Source: Actinorugispora endophytica (GTDB lineage Bacteria > Actinomycetota > Actinomycetes > Streptosporangiales > Streptosporangiaceae). From it: a stretch of DNA of 64,000 bases. Numbering within the stretch: position 1 is the stretch's first letter; each line of letters begins with the position of its first letter. Location of the stretch: the NCBI RefSeq assembly GCF_004363075.1, contig NZ_SNYN01000002.1, positions 62,001 to 126,000 of the forward strand, written 5' to 3'. Below are positions 50,751 through 59,172 of the stretch, in pieces. Below the pieces are notes generated by a model, which made no database searches, was not told where the DNA came from, and saw nothing but the letters and a program-made list of their open reading frames with translations. The position numbers and the translations under genes were made by a program.

Positions 50751-51672
50751 GCTCGCGCTCCGTCGCTCCAGAGGGGGTCCGAAAGATCCGGGTGACGCGG
50801 ACGCCGTTGTCCCGTAGATCCCGCGCGCAGTGCCGCAGCCGGTCGCCCAGGTCGGGCGCCGAGGCGTCGAAGAGCACACCGGCGACGTTGCCGCTGTGCG
50901 CGACCTGCACGCCCACGCCCCCGCAGCGGAGCGCGGCGCGGTCGAGGACGCCGAGCTCGGCCTTGGGGAGTATCCGCTGGTTGAGGTGGGCGCTCTCGCT
51001 GCCGACCAGCCCGAGCAGGGCCGCGTCGGCCTCGGCGACCGCGCGCCGCAGCAGCGCCCGCAGCCGCTCGAAGGCGGCCACGTCCTCCCCGGGGAATCCC
51101 TTCCCGGTCAGTCCCAGGGTGTTGACCGGGCGCCCGTCGCCGGTCAGGCAGCCCACCACCACGGTGGGGGGGAGCGCGGGGCCGAGGTCTTCCAGGACCC
51201 GCCCCTCCCGCTGGGCGAACAGCACCGGCCGGTCGCCCAGCATGGTCGGGTCGGCGGCGCGCTCGGCGCGCACCGCGAGGCGCGCGACCACCCGGGGCGG
51301 CAGCTCCACGGAGAAGCCGGCCGCCACCGCGCGGACGGCGGCGATGACGTCGCTGGTGGAGGAGCCCATGCCCAGTCCGACCGGAACACCGCCGCTGAGG
51401 CGCAGCCGGCCGCCGCGCGGGGGCAGCCCCGAGCGGCGCGCGCACTCGGCGACGGCCAGGGACGCGGCCCGCGCCGCCTTGGCGCGCCCCGCCGGGAGGA
51501 CCTCGATCCGGTGGGCGGGCGCCCCGGGGACGGGGGTGAACACGGCGCGGGTGACGGGCGCCGACATCGGCAGCGTGACCAGGCCCCGGCGCGGCAGGCC
51601 CCGCCCGTCGAGGAAGACGCCCTGGAGGACCTCGCCGTGGTGGCACGGGGCCCGTCCCCTGCCGGTGATCAT
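50671..51672 (-). CDS. GHMP family kinase (L-threonine kinase PduX-like)
   Basis: 333-aa kinase. GRGRAPCHHGEVLQGVFLDG at the N-terminus and ATP-binding GVPVGLGMGSSTSD (95-108) match the GHMP group, closest in layout to PduX-type L-threonine kinases. VAHSGNVAGVLFDA near residue 285 is GHMP motif 3. ATG at 51670-51672 overlaps the upstream stop (ATGA). The last 27 codons run into the PLP-enzyme gene. Proposed role: ATP-dependent O-phosphorylation of serine, threonine or homoserine for the PLP enzyme (inference). Confidence 0.85.
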   Translation of the reverse strand: MITGRGRAPCHHGEVLQGVFLDGRGLPRRGLVTLPMSAPVTRAVFTPVPGAPAHRIEVLPAGRAKAARAASLAVAECARRSGLPPRGGRLRLSGGVPVGLGMGSSTSDVIAAVRAVAAGFSVELPPRVVARLAVRAERAADPTMLGDRPVLFAQREGRVLEDLGPALPPTVVVGCLTGDGRPVNTLGLTGKGFPGEDVAAFERLRALLRRAVAEADAALLGLVGSESAHLNQRILPKAELGVLDRAALRCGGVGVQVAHSGNVAGVLFDASAPDLGDRLRHCARDLRDNGVRVTRIFRTPSGATEREHGRAHLRDDRQTGPGGPRRRTRLPAV

Positions 51673-52478
51673 GCCCCGCTCTCCGCGCGGTACCGGTAGA
51701 GCGCCGTCGGGTCCGCGCTGAACTGGGAGAACGGGAAGGGCTCGGCGGACAGCGCGGTGACCCCGGAGCCCAGGAACGCGCGGGCGACGGAGCTGCCGGT
51801 CTGCGCGTAGACGGTGAGCGGGATCCGGCGCTCGCGGCAGCGGCGCAGGATCTCGTCGAAGGTGCCGTTGCCCAGGGTCATGCCGGTGGCGACGACGGCG
51901 TCGGCGATGTCCAGGACCTGCGCCATCGCGGTGGTGACGGGGTCGCCCCACTGGGTGGCGCGCAGGTTCAGGTCGCACGGCAGGCACTCGCCGCCCCGGG
52001 CGCGGATCGCCGCGACCAGGGGGTTGACGACGCCGATCAGGGCGACCTTCGCGCCCTCGGGGGTGTCGAGGAGTCCGGCGACGGCGGCGTCGCGGGCGCG
52101 GGCGCGCTCCTCGGGCGTCCCCGCGGGCAGGACCACCGCCTCGGCGCGGGGGTCGTCGCGGTGGGGGAGCCCCCGCGCCAGGTAGGCGTCGAGGGCGGCC
52201 ACGCGCAGGGGGAGGGGGCCCTCGCGCATCAGGTCGGCGAGGGAGCGGCCGGAGGCGTCGCCGCAGACGGCGGGGTCCACCTCGCCGTCCTCGAAGGCGC
52301 ACGCCCCGAACGAGCCGCCGGACCGGACGAGGACGTACCGGTTGAGGTAGGTGGTGTCGCCGCCCGCGAGCCTGGTCCCGTGGTGCAGCCAGAACACGCT
52401 GGTCGCGGTGAGCGAGGCCGGGTCGGGGCCGGAGCCGCCGGCCAGGGCGTCGCGGAAGAGGTCGTCGACGGTGTTCAC
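51669..52478 (-). CDS. Rossmann-like DUF364 (putative heavy-metal chelation) family protein
   Basis: 269-aa protein. SVFWLHHGTRLAGGDTTYLN resembles the N-terminal DUF4213-type part. The C-terminal Rossmann-like half has KVALIGVVNPLVAAIRARGG, ECLPCDLN and DAVVATGMTLGNGTFDEIL, the DUF364 pattern described as a putative heavy-metal chelation domain. Biochemical function is unknown. The GTG at 52476-52478 overlaps the methyltransferase stop and its own stop overlaps the kinase start, so it is fully embedded in the operon. It may bind the metal or modify the metallophore. Confidence 0.8.
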   Translation of the reverse strand: MNTVDDLFRDALAGGSGPDPASLTATSVFWLHHGTRLAGGDTTYLNRYVLVRSGGSFGACAFEDGEVDPAVCGDASGRSLADLMREGPLPLRVAALDAYLARGLPHRDDPRAEAVVLPAGTPEERARARDAAVAGLLDTPEGAKVALIGVVNPLVAAIRARGGECLPCDLNLRATQWGDPVTTAMAQVLDIADAVVATGMTLGNGTFDEILRRCRERRIPLTVYAQTGSSVARAFLGSGVTALSAEPFPFSQFSADPTALYRYRAESGA

Positions 52479-53197
52479 GCGCGGGCCTCCCGTCGGAGCC
52501 GGAACAGGTAGGTGAGGACCCCGTCCTCCCAGTCGTGCCGGTGGTGGACCTCGGGGGTGAACCCGTGCCCCACCGCGCTCTCGACGATCCGGCGCAGGTC
52601 GGCGGTGTTGGAGGCGATGACGAACACCTGCCCGCCGGGCGCCAGCAGGTCGCGCTCGGCGATCTGGGCGAAGAACGCCTCCAGGACCGGGGCGCCCGCG
52701 CACACGTTGCGGACCACGTCGGGGTCGTCGCTGACGGTCTGGCTGACGGCGGGCGGGTTGAAGGTGACGACGTCCGCCCGCGCGCCTTCGGGGAAGCCGT
52801 CGAAGACGTCGGCGACGACGGCGTGGAAGGCGGTCCCCGGCCGGTCGCCGACGAGCCGCTCGTAGTGGCGCCGGGCCGTGGCGACGCTCTCGGGGTGCAC
52901 GTCGACCGCGTAGACCTCGCGCGCCCCGCGCAGCCCGGCCGCCACCGCCTCGACGCCCAGGCCCGCGCCCATGGCGACGTAGCGGAGTCCGCGGACCTCG
53001 ATCCCGCCGTCGAGGACGCGCTGGTGGATCATCCTGCTGGTGGCGCCCGGGAGGAAGACGCCGGGCGGCACGTCGAAGTCCCACCCGTTCCACGTGTAGG
53101 AGCGGGGGGTGCCCAGGTCGGCCTTCGGCCGGTTGAGGGCGATGATCTGCTCTGCGGGTAGCGGTGGGGGGAGGAGGTCGACCAGGGGGTGCGCCAC
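52475..53197 (-). CDS. Class I SAM-dependent methyltransferase, NPPA-motif type
   Basis: 240-aa methyltransferase. Motif I VAMGAGLGVEAVAAG (74-88), acidic YAVDVHPESVATARRH (96-110), and FNPPAVSQ (146-153). An NPP(A/Y/F) motif is typical of N-methyltransferases such as PrmC/HemK and RsmC, so amine or amide N-methylation is likely. The N-terminal 70 residues carry a WNGWDFDVPPGVFLPGATSR segment common in this subgroup. First gene of the biosynthetic operon, with the zinc-type box about 110 nt upstream. GTG start at 53197. Confidence 0.87.
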   Translation of the reverse strand: MAHPLVDLLPPPLPAEQIIALNRPKADLGTPRSYTWNGWDFDVPPGVFLPGATSRMIHQRVLDGGIEVRGLRYVAMGAGLGVEAVAAGLRGAREVYAVDVHPESVATARRHYERLVGDRPGTAFHAVVADVFDGFPEGARADVVTFNPPAVSQTVSDDPDVVRNVCAGAPVLEAFFAQIAERDLLAPGGQVFVIASNTADLRRIVESAVGHGFTPEVHHRHDWEDGVLTYLFRLRREARA

Positions 53198-53297
53198 GAA
53201 GGTCCTCTCGGGAGACGGCGGGCCGGCCGGCCGGACGCGCGGGGCGCGGCCCCGGTCCGGGCCGTCGCCGTTCGGTCACATCCTGCCAGCGACGGCC

Positions 53298-53322
53298 ATA
53301 TTACAAATGAAAATCATTTTCG
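53298..53322 (-). promoter_or_regulatory. Zur-type box and -10 of the biosynthetic operon
   Basis: TGAAAATCATTTTCG (53308-53322) is a 7-1-7 dyad differing by one base from TGAAAATCATTTTCA, the classical actinobacterial Zur/Fur-family core. On the minus strand TAATAT (53298-53303) is a good -10 and TGGACG lies 17 bp upstream, so the box fills the promoter spacer. Confidence 0.82.
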
Positions 53323-53456
53323 TCCATGGTTTCCCGCGTGTTCGGAAGGTGCGGGGGTGGCCGCGTGGGAGAAAAGAGGACCGCCGTTCCGTCGTCGCGG
53401 AGCACGTCAGCGGGTTCCCGGCGGCGCCGCGCCGGGGCCGCGCGGTGGGAAAAGAT

Positions 53457-53483
53457 GTGAATGATAACTGTTTTCACTACAGT
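53457..53483 (+). promoter_or_regulatory. Zur-type box of the MFS gene promoter
   Basis: TGATAACTGTTTTCA (53462-53476) is a 7-1-7 dyad with 6 of 7 paired positions, itself inside a wider GTGAA/TTCAC repeat from 53457 to 53477. A TACAGT hexamer at 53478-53483 would be the -10 of the MFS gene. Two boxes in one divergent region imply joint control of biosynthesis and export. Confidence 0.7.
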
Positions 53484-53528
53484 GGGTAGTCACTCGTCCG
53501 CCAGTACCCGAGAGAGAAGAGAAGACCG

Positions 53529-54764
53529 GTGCCTTCCCACACGCAGCAGGAGACAACCGCCCCCGCCGAACTGCGGACGTCCGTCCTGCGCGACGCCGCC
53601 TTCGCGCGCCTGTGGACGGGGGCGACCGCGTCGGGGCTGGCCACCTGGGCCCTGCCGTTCATCCTCGGCCTGGCCGTCCTGGACGGCTCCCTCACCGCGG
53701 CCGGACTCGGCCTGGTGCTCGCGGTCCGCACCGCGGGCTTCCTCGTCGCGGTCCCCGTCGGGGGCATCCTCGCCGACCGCCACTCCCGGCGCGGAGCGGT
53801 CCTGTGGTCCGGCCTGGCCGCCGCGATCGCCACCCCCGCCATCGCGCTCGACCCGGGCGGCCCGGTCTCCCTGGCGGCGGCGGCCGTGGTCGGGGCCGGG
53901 CAGGGCGCCTGCCGCCCGGCGTACCAGGCCCTCACCGCCGAGGTCGTCGCCCCGGGGCAGCGCCGACAGGCCAACGCGGCCATGACCTTCGCGGTGCGGA
54001 TCACCACGCTGCTCGCCCCCGGCCTGGTCGCGCTGCTGGCCACCACCACGGGCACGGGGACGCTGCTGCTGGGCACCGGCGCGCTCTGGCTGGCCGCCGC
54101 GCTCGTGCCCCCGGCCGGGACCCGGGCCCCCGTCGGGGAGCCCGCGGCCAGAGCCCCGTTCCACGCCGAGTTCGCCGACGGGGTCCGGGAGGCGCGCAGG
54201 CACCCCTGGTTCCTGGCGGGGCTGTTCGCGCTCACCGCCGTCATCGCCACCGGGTACTCGGCGACGGGGGTCCTGCTGCCGATGGTCAGCCGCGACCACT
54301 ACGGCACCGAGGCGGTCCTGGCCGGAGCGCTGACCGCCTACACGGCGGGGGCCCTCGCCGGCGCCGTGCTCGTCGCCCGCTGGAGCCCCCGGGCCCGGGG
54401 ATGGTTCGCGCTGGCCGGGCTGGCCTGCTACGGCTTCGCCCCGTTGAGCCTGCTGGCGCCCGTCCACCCGGGGGTCGTGGTCGCGGCCTACGTCCTGGCG
54501 GGGGTGGGCATCGAACTGTTCAACGTGCCGTGGTTCACCGCCGCGCAGCGCGAGGTGGCGCCCGACAAGCTGGCCCGCGTCTCGTCGCTGGACTTCCTGC
54601 TGTCCTACGGGCTCGCCCCGGTGGGCCTGGCCCTCATCGCCCCCGCCGCCGCCGTGTACGGGACGGAGGCGGTGCTGGGGGTCTGCGCCGTCGTGTGCTT
54701 CCTGGCCCCCGCCGCCGCGGCCCTGGCTCCCGGAGCCCGCCGCTTCTCCGGCGCGGCCCGGTAG
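53529..54764 (+). CDS. MFS transporter, probable metallophore exporter
   Basis: 411-aa major facilitator with 10-12 hydrophobic segments, of the enterobactin-exporter (EntS)-like group: ARLWTGATASGLATWALPF start, GGILADRHSRRGAVLW (MFS loop 2-3 motif), GAGQGACRPAYQALTAEVV. Seventh-helix area FALTAVIATGYSATGVLLP. The first codon is a GTG at 53529. Divergent from the four-gene biosynthetic operon and sharing its zinc-type control, which makes export of the pathway product the natural reading. Confidence 0.88.
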   Translation: MPSHTQQETTAPAELRTSVLRDAAFARLWTGATASGLATWALPFILGLAVLDGSLTAAGLGLVLAVRTAGFLVAVPVGGILADRHSRRGAVLWSGLAAAIATPAIALDPGGPVSLAAAAVVGAGQGACRPAYQALTAEVVAPGQRRQANAAMTFAVRITTLLAPGLVALLATTTGTGTLLLGTGALWLAAALVPPAGTRAPVGEPAARAPFHAEFADGVREARRHPWFLAGLFALTAVIATGYSATGVLLPMVSRDHYGTEAVLAGALTAYTAGALAGAVLVARWSPRARGWFALAGLACYGFAPLSLLAPVHPGVVVAAYVLAGVGIELFNVPWFTAAQREVAPDKLARVSSLDFLLSYGLAPVGLALIAPAAAVYGTEAVLGVCAVVCFLAPAAAALAPGARRFSGAAR

Positions 54765-54771
54765 CGGTTCC

Positions 54772-54837
54772 CCGGTGGTCGTGGCCTTTCCGGGGGCTCA
54801 CACGCGTCTGGGACCCCCGAAAGGCCACGACCACCGG
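54772..54837. repeat. Long intergenic hairpin, copy 7
   Basis: 29-bp arms (54772-54800 and 54809-54837), three mismatches, loop CACGCGTC. Begins 8 nt after the MFS stop and ends 13 nt before the stop of the convergent hydrolase; a plausible bidirectional terminator. Confidence 0.85.
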
Positions 54838-54849
54838 CGGGGACGGGGC

Positions 54850-55728
54850 CTACCTGTCCAGGAGGTCGCGCAGCGCCTTGACGACCTCGGCCGGGGCCTC
54901 CTCCGCCATGAAGTGGCCGCAGGAGACCGTGGTGTGCCGCAGCTCGGGAGCCCACGCCCGCCACAGCGCGGCGCCGTCGAAGCCCATGGCCGCGCCCCAG
55001 TCCTGCTGCAGCACGGACACCGGCATGCGCAGCCGGTTCCCGGCCCGGCGGTCGTCCCCGTCGTGCTCGACGTCGACGCCGGCCGACGCCCGGTAGTCGG
55101 CGACGATGGAGGTGACGGCCTCGCGGGACGCCCTCAGGTAGGCGGCGCGCACATCGGCGGGGATCGCCTCGGGGTTCCGGGACCAGACGTCCAGGAAGTG
55201 GCCGAAGAAGGCGTCCGGGCTGCCGCCGATCAGCTGCTCGGGCAGGCCGGCCGGCTGGGCCATCAGGTAGAGGTGGAAGCCGACGGCGGCGGAGACCCCG
55301 TGCATCACCTCCCACATGTCCAGGGTCGGCAGCACGTCGAGCGAGGCGAGGTGGGTGACCGCGTCGGGGTGGTCGAGCCCGGCGCGGACGGCGACCAGGG
55401 CGCCCCGGTCGTGGCCCGCGAGGGCGAAGCGGTCGTGGCCGAGGGCCCGCGCGAGGGCGACGACGTCGGCGGCCATGGCGCGCTTGGAGTAGGTGCTCCC
55501 GCCGGTGTCGGCGGGCTTGTCGCTGTCGCCGTAGCCGCGCAGGTCCGGGCAGATGACGGTGTGGTCGGCGGCGAGGTCGGCCGCGACGTGCCGCCACATC
55601 AGGTGGGTCTGGGGAAAGCCGTGCAGCAGTACGATCGGCCGCCCCGAGCCTCCGACGGCGGCGTTGAGCGCCACCCCGTCGGCGACGGGGACGCGCTGGT
55701 AGTCGAATCCGCTGATCCTCGGTTCCAC
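54850..55728 (-). CDS. Alpha/beta hydrolase, haloacetate dehalogenase-like
   Basis: 292-aa hydrolase. Oxyanion-hole HGFPQTHLMWRHVA, nucleophile elbow AGHDRGALVAVRAG with Asp as nucleophile (as in haloacetate dehalogenases and epoxide hydrolases, not Ser esterases), PDLRGYGDSDKP, and the catalytic His in SCGHFMAEEAP at the C-terminus. GTG at 55726-55728. Divergent from the SARP regulator gene with about 130 bp between starts. Confidence 0.88.
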   Translation of the reverse strand: MEPRISGFDYQRVPVADGVALNAAVGGSGRPIVLLHGFPQTHLMWRHVAADLAADHTVICPDLRGYGDSDKPADTGGSTYSKRAMAADVVALARALGHDRFALAGHDRGALVAVRAGLDHPDAVTHLASLDVLPTLDMWEVMHGVSAAVGFHLYLMAQPAGLPEQLIGGSPDAFFGHFLDVWSRNPEAIPADVRAAYLRASREAVTSIVADYRASAGVDVEHDGDDRRAGNRLRMPVSVLQQDWGAAMGFDGAALWRAWAPELRHTTVSCGHFMAEEAPAEVVKALRDLLDR

Positions 55729-55860
55729 GGTGGTTCCCTTCGTTCGTCCGGTCGGTCGGGAACGAGCCTGCCGGGCGCGGATGAGCAGGCGGTGAGCAAC
55801 GGATGAGCGAGGCCGCCGGAGGGCCGGGGGACGCCGCGGGCGGCCGATACATTGGGCGGC

Positions 55861-58800
55861 ATGGCAGCGGAGGCGACGGGCGCGACGGCGGTGGCCTTCC
55901 GCGTGCTGGGTCCGCTGGAGGCCGCCGACGGGCGCGGACCGCTCCCGCTGAAGGGCCCCCGGCACCGGGCGGTGCTGGCGCGGCTCGTGGCCGCCGAAGG
56001 CCGGGTCGTCCCCGTCGACCGGCTCGTCGAGGACCTGTGGGAGGCGCCCTCGGACGGCGCCGTGGCGGCGGTCCGCACCTTCGTCTCCGGACTGCGCAGG
56101 GCCCTGGAACCGGACCGCCCGCCGAGGCGGCCCGCACGCCTGCTGGTGACCGCGCCGCCCGGCTACGCGCTCCGGGCCGCCCCGGCCGCGGTCGACGCCC
56201 GGCGCTTCGAGGCGGCCGTGACGCGGAGCGGACCGCTGCTCGCCTCGGGGCGGAGCGGCGAGGCGCTGGCCGGGCTGGAGGAGGCGCTCGCGCTGTGGCG
56301 GGGCCCCGCCTACGCGGAGTTCGCCGCGTACCCGTGGGCGCGCGGCGAGGCCGACCGGCTGGACGGGCTGCGGCTGCTGGCCGTGGAGCGGCGGGCCGAG
56401 GCGCTCCTGGACCTGGGCCGGGCGGTCGACGCCGTCCCCGCCCTGGAGGCGCACGCCCGGGAGCACCCGCTGCGCGAGAACGCCGGGCGGCAGCTCGCGC
56501 TGGCGCTGTACCGCTCCGGCCGCCAGGGCGACGCCCTCTCCGCCCTGCGCCGGGTCCGCGAGGCCCTGGTGGCGGAGCTGGGCGTGGACCCCGGCCCCGA
56601 ACTGCGGCGACTCGAGGCCGACATCCTCGCCCAGGCGCCGCGCCTCACCCCCCGCGCCCCGGCCCCCGCCACCGCGCTCCCCGACCCGCCGCCGCGGGCG
56701 GAGCCGACCGACGAGCCCGTCTCGCGCCCGTTCGTCGGCCGGGAGCAGGAGCTGGAGCTGCTGGAGCGGGCCGCCGGGGCCGCCGCGCGGCACGGCGCGA
56801 CCAGGGCGGCGCTGGTCTCCGGAGACGCCGGAGCGGGCAAGACCGCCCTCGCCGAGGCGTTGGCGCGGAGGCTGGCGGAACGCGGGTGGACGACCGCCTG
56901 GGGCCGCGGCCCCGAACACGACGGCGCCCCCGGGGCCTGGCCCTGGACCCAGATCGCCGACACCCTGACCGCCGGCGCCGGGCTCGGCGCCCCCCGCGCC
57001 CCGGCGGACGCCCCACCGGCCGCGGACCCCGCCGCGGCCCGGTTCCGCGCGCTCCGCGAGGCCGCCTCCCTCCTGGCCTCGGCGGCGGCCCGGGGACCCG
57101 TCCTGCTGGTCTTCGACGACCTGCACCGGGCGGGGGAGGAGACCCTGGAACTGCTCACCGCGCTGGCCGCCGGAGAGGCCCCCGGCGCGGTGCTGCTGGT
57201 GGGGACCTACCGGACCGGCGAGGTCTCCCCGGCGCTGGCGGGGGCCCTCGCCCGGCTCGCCCCCCGGGAGCCGGCCCGGGTCTACCTGGGCGGCCTTCCC
57301 GAGGAGGCGACGGGCGAACTCGTCCGGGCCGTCGTCCACCGCGGCGTCGACGCGCGGACCGTCCGCGTGATCCACCGGCGCAGCGGCGGCAACCCCTTCT
57401 TCGCCCGGGAGCTCGCCCGGCTCTTCCACAGCGAGGGGGGCGCCGCCCTCGACGCGGTCCCCGCCGGTGTGCGGGACGTCATCCGGCACCGCCTGGCCGC
57501 GCTGCCGCCGTCGGCCCGGCGCCTGCTGCGGCAGGCGGCCGTGATCGGCCACGACGTCGACCCGGACGTGCTGGCGGCACTGGCGGACGACGAGGACGAC
57601 CTCCTCGACTCCCTGGACGCGGCGCTGCGCGCGGGCTTCCTCACCGAGCGGGACACCCGGGGGCCGCGGTTCGCGCACGCCCTGGTGCGCGACACCCTGT
57701 ACGACGACGTCTCCGGCCCGCGCAGGGCGCGCTGGCACACGGCCGTCGCGGAGGCGCTCGAAACGCTGCGCCCCGACGACGTCGACTCGCTCGCCCACCA
57801 CTTCGGCCGGGCGGCCACGCGCGCCACGGCCGCGCGGGCCGCGCACTACGCCCGGGCCGCGGCGTTCCGCGCGGAACGCCGCTTCGCCCCGCACGAGGCG
57901 GCCCGGCTGTGGCGGGACGCCGTCGCGGCCCACGACCGCTCGGACGGCGGCGATGCCCGGGGCCGCCTGGAGGCGGTCATGGGCATGGTGCGGGCGCTGG
58001 CCGTGACCGGCCGGCTGGAGGAGGCCCGGAGGCACCGCGCGGAGGCGGTCGCCGCGGCGGAGGGGCTGGGCGACCCGGAGCTCACGGCGGAGGTCGTCAC
58101 GGCCTTCGACGTGCCCGCCGTGTGGACGCGCGGCGACGACGAGACGCTGGCCCGGCAGGTCGCGGAGGCGGCCGAGCGCACCCTGGCCGCCCTGCCCGGC
58201 GACCGCGACGAGCAGCGCGCCCGCCTGCTGGGCACCGTCGCCCTGGAGACGCGCGGAACGTCCACCGACCGCGGCCGCCGCGCCGCCCGCGAGGCCGAGG
58301 CGATCGCCCGACGGCTCGGAGACCCGGCCCTCCTCGCCCTGGCCCTCAACGCCCGCTTCATGCAGTCCTTCCAGCGCGCCGGAGCGGCCCCGCGGCGCGT
58401 CGAGACCGGCACCGAACTGGTCGAACTGGCGACCAGGCACGATCTGGTGACCTTCGGGGTGCTCGGCCGCCTCGTCCTCGTCCAGGCCCACTCCGCACTC
58501 GCCGACTTCACCGCCGCCGACACCCACGCGGCGGCCGCCGACCGGCTGGGCGCGCGGTACGAGATCCCGCTCGTCGGCGTGTTCACCCAGTGGTACGCCG
58601 CGCTCCGGCTGGCCGCCGCCGGACGCGGGGACGAGGCCGAGGCCGCCTACCGCACCGCGAGCGTACGGCTCGCCGACACCGGCATGCCGGGCGTGGAGGA
58701 GGGCATCCTCCCCCTCGCCCTGCTGTGCCTGCGCCTCCAGAACGGGGAACCCGCGCTCGCGGACGCCCGGGCGGCCTGGGGCCCCTACGCGCCGTGGGTC

Positions 58801-59166
58801 CGCCCGTGGACCTCCCCGGACGCCGCCCCCGGAGAGGCGGAACCGATACCGGACGCGCCTCCCGGACAGCTCAACGAAGCCCTCACCTGCCTGGCCGCGC
58901 GGGCCGCCGTCGCCGGAGGCGACCGCCCCGCGATGGAGCGCGCGTACCGCCGCCTGCTCCCGGCGGCCGGGGAACTGGCCGGCGCGGGCAGCGGCCTGCT
59001 GACCCTCGGCCCCGTCGCGCACCACCTCGGCGACCTTGCCCGGGCGCTCGGCCGCCGCGCCGAGGCCGCGGACCACTACCGGCAGGCCCTGCGCGTCGCC
59101 ACCCGAGCGGGAGCTCCCCACTGGACGGCCGCCGCCCGGGAGGCCCTGGGCGGCCAGGACCGGTGA
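55861..59166 (+). CDS. AfsR/SARP-type regulator: OmpR-like HTH, BTAD, AAA ATPase
   Basis: 1101-aa transcription factor. Residues about 10-95: OmpR-like winged helix (VAFRVLGPLEAADGRGPLPL, ALLARL-like AVLARLVAAEGRVV). About 105-250: bacterial transcriptional activation domain (FEAAVTRSGPLLASGRSGEA, ELGVDPGPELRRLEADIL). Then an ATPase with Walker A SGDAGAGKTALAEAL near 325 and Walker B VLLVFDDLHRAG near 415. The C-terminal 500 residues are Ala-rich helical repeats, TPR-like. ATG at 55861 chosen over TTG 55852. Usually a secondary-metabolism or stress regulator; target unknown. Possible target: the divergent hydrolase. Confidence 0.9.
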   Translation: MAAEATGATAVAFRVLGPLEAADGRGPLPLKGPRHRAVLARLVAAEGRVVPVDRLVEDLWEAPSDGAVAAVRTFVSGLRRALEPDRPPRRPARLLVTAPPGYALRAAPAAVDARRFEAAVTRSGPLLASGRSGEALAGLEEALALWRGPAYAEFAAYPWARGEADRLDGLRLLAVERRAEALLDLGRAVDAVPALEAHAREHPLRENAGRQLALALYRSGRQGDALSALRRVREALVAELGVDPGPELRRLEADILAQAPRLTPRAPAPATALPDPPPRAEPTDEPVSRPFVGREQELELLERAAGAAARHGATRAALVSGDAGAGKTALAEALARRLAERGWTTAWGRGPEHDGAPGAWPWTQIADTLTAGAGLGAPRAPADAPPAADPAAARFRALREAASLLASAAARGPVLLVFDDLHRAGEETLELLTALAAGEAPGAVLLVGTYRTGEVSPALAGALARLAPREPARVYLGGLPEEATGELVRAVVHRGVDARTVRVIHRRSGGNPFFARELARLFHSEGGAALDAVPAGVRDVIRHRLAALPPSARRLLRQAAVIGHDVDPDVLAALADDEDDLLDSLDAALRAGFLTERDTRGPRFAHALVRDTLYDDVSGPRRARWHTAVAEALETLRPDDVDSLAHHFGRAATRATAARAAHYARAAAFRAERRFAPHEAARLWRDAVAAHDRSDGGDARGRLEAVMGMVRALAVTGRLEEARRHRAEAVAAAEGLGDPELTAEVVTAFDVPAVWTRGDDETLARQVAEAAERTLAALPGDRDEQRARLLGTVALETRGTSTDRGRRAAREAEAIARRLGDPALLALALNARFMQSFQRAGAAPRRVETGTELVELATRHDLVTFGVLGRLVLVQAHSALADFTAADTHAAAADRLGARYEIPLVGVFTQWYAALRLAAAGRGDEAEAAYRTASVRLADTGMPGVEEGILPLALLCLRLQNGEPALADARAAWGPYAPWVRPWTSPDAAPGEAEPIPDAPPGQLNEALTCLAARAAVAGGDRPAMERAYRRLLPAAGELAGAGSGLLTLGPVAHHLGDLARALGRRAEAADHYRQALRVATRAGAPHWTAAAREALGGQDR

Positions 59167-59172
59167 CGGCCT

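Noticed and set aside
55900-59121. Minus-strand open frame of over 1000 codons, joined to the alpha/beta hydrolase frame
   Set aside because: It mirrors the SARP regulator, whose plus-strand frame has unmistakable HTH, BTAD and ATPase motifs. Only the segment 54850-55728 of the minus frame is a gene.
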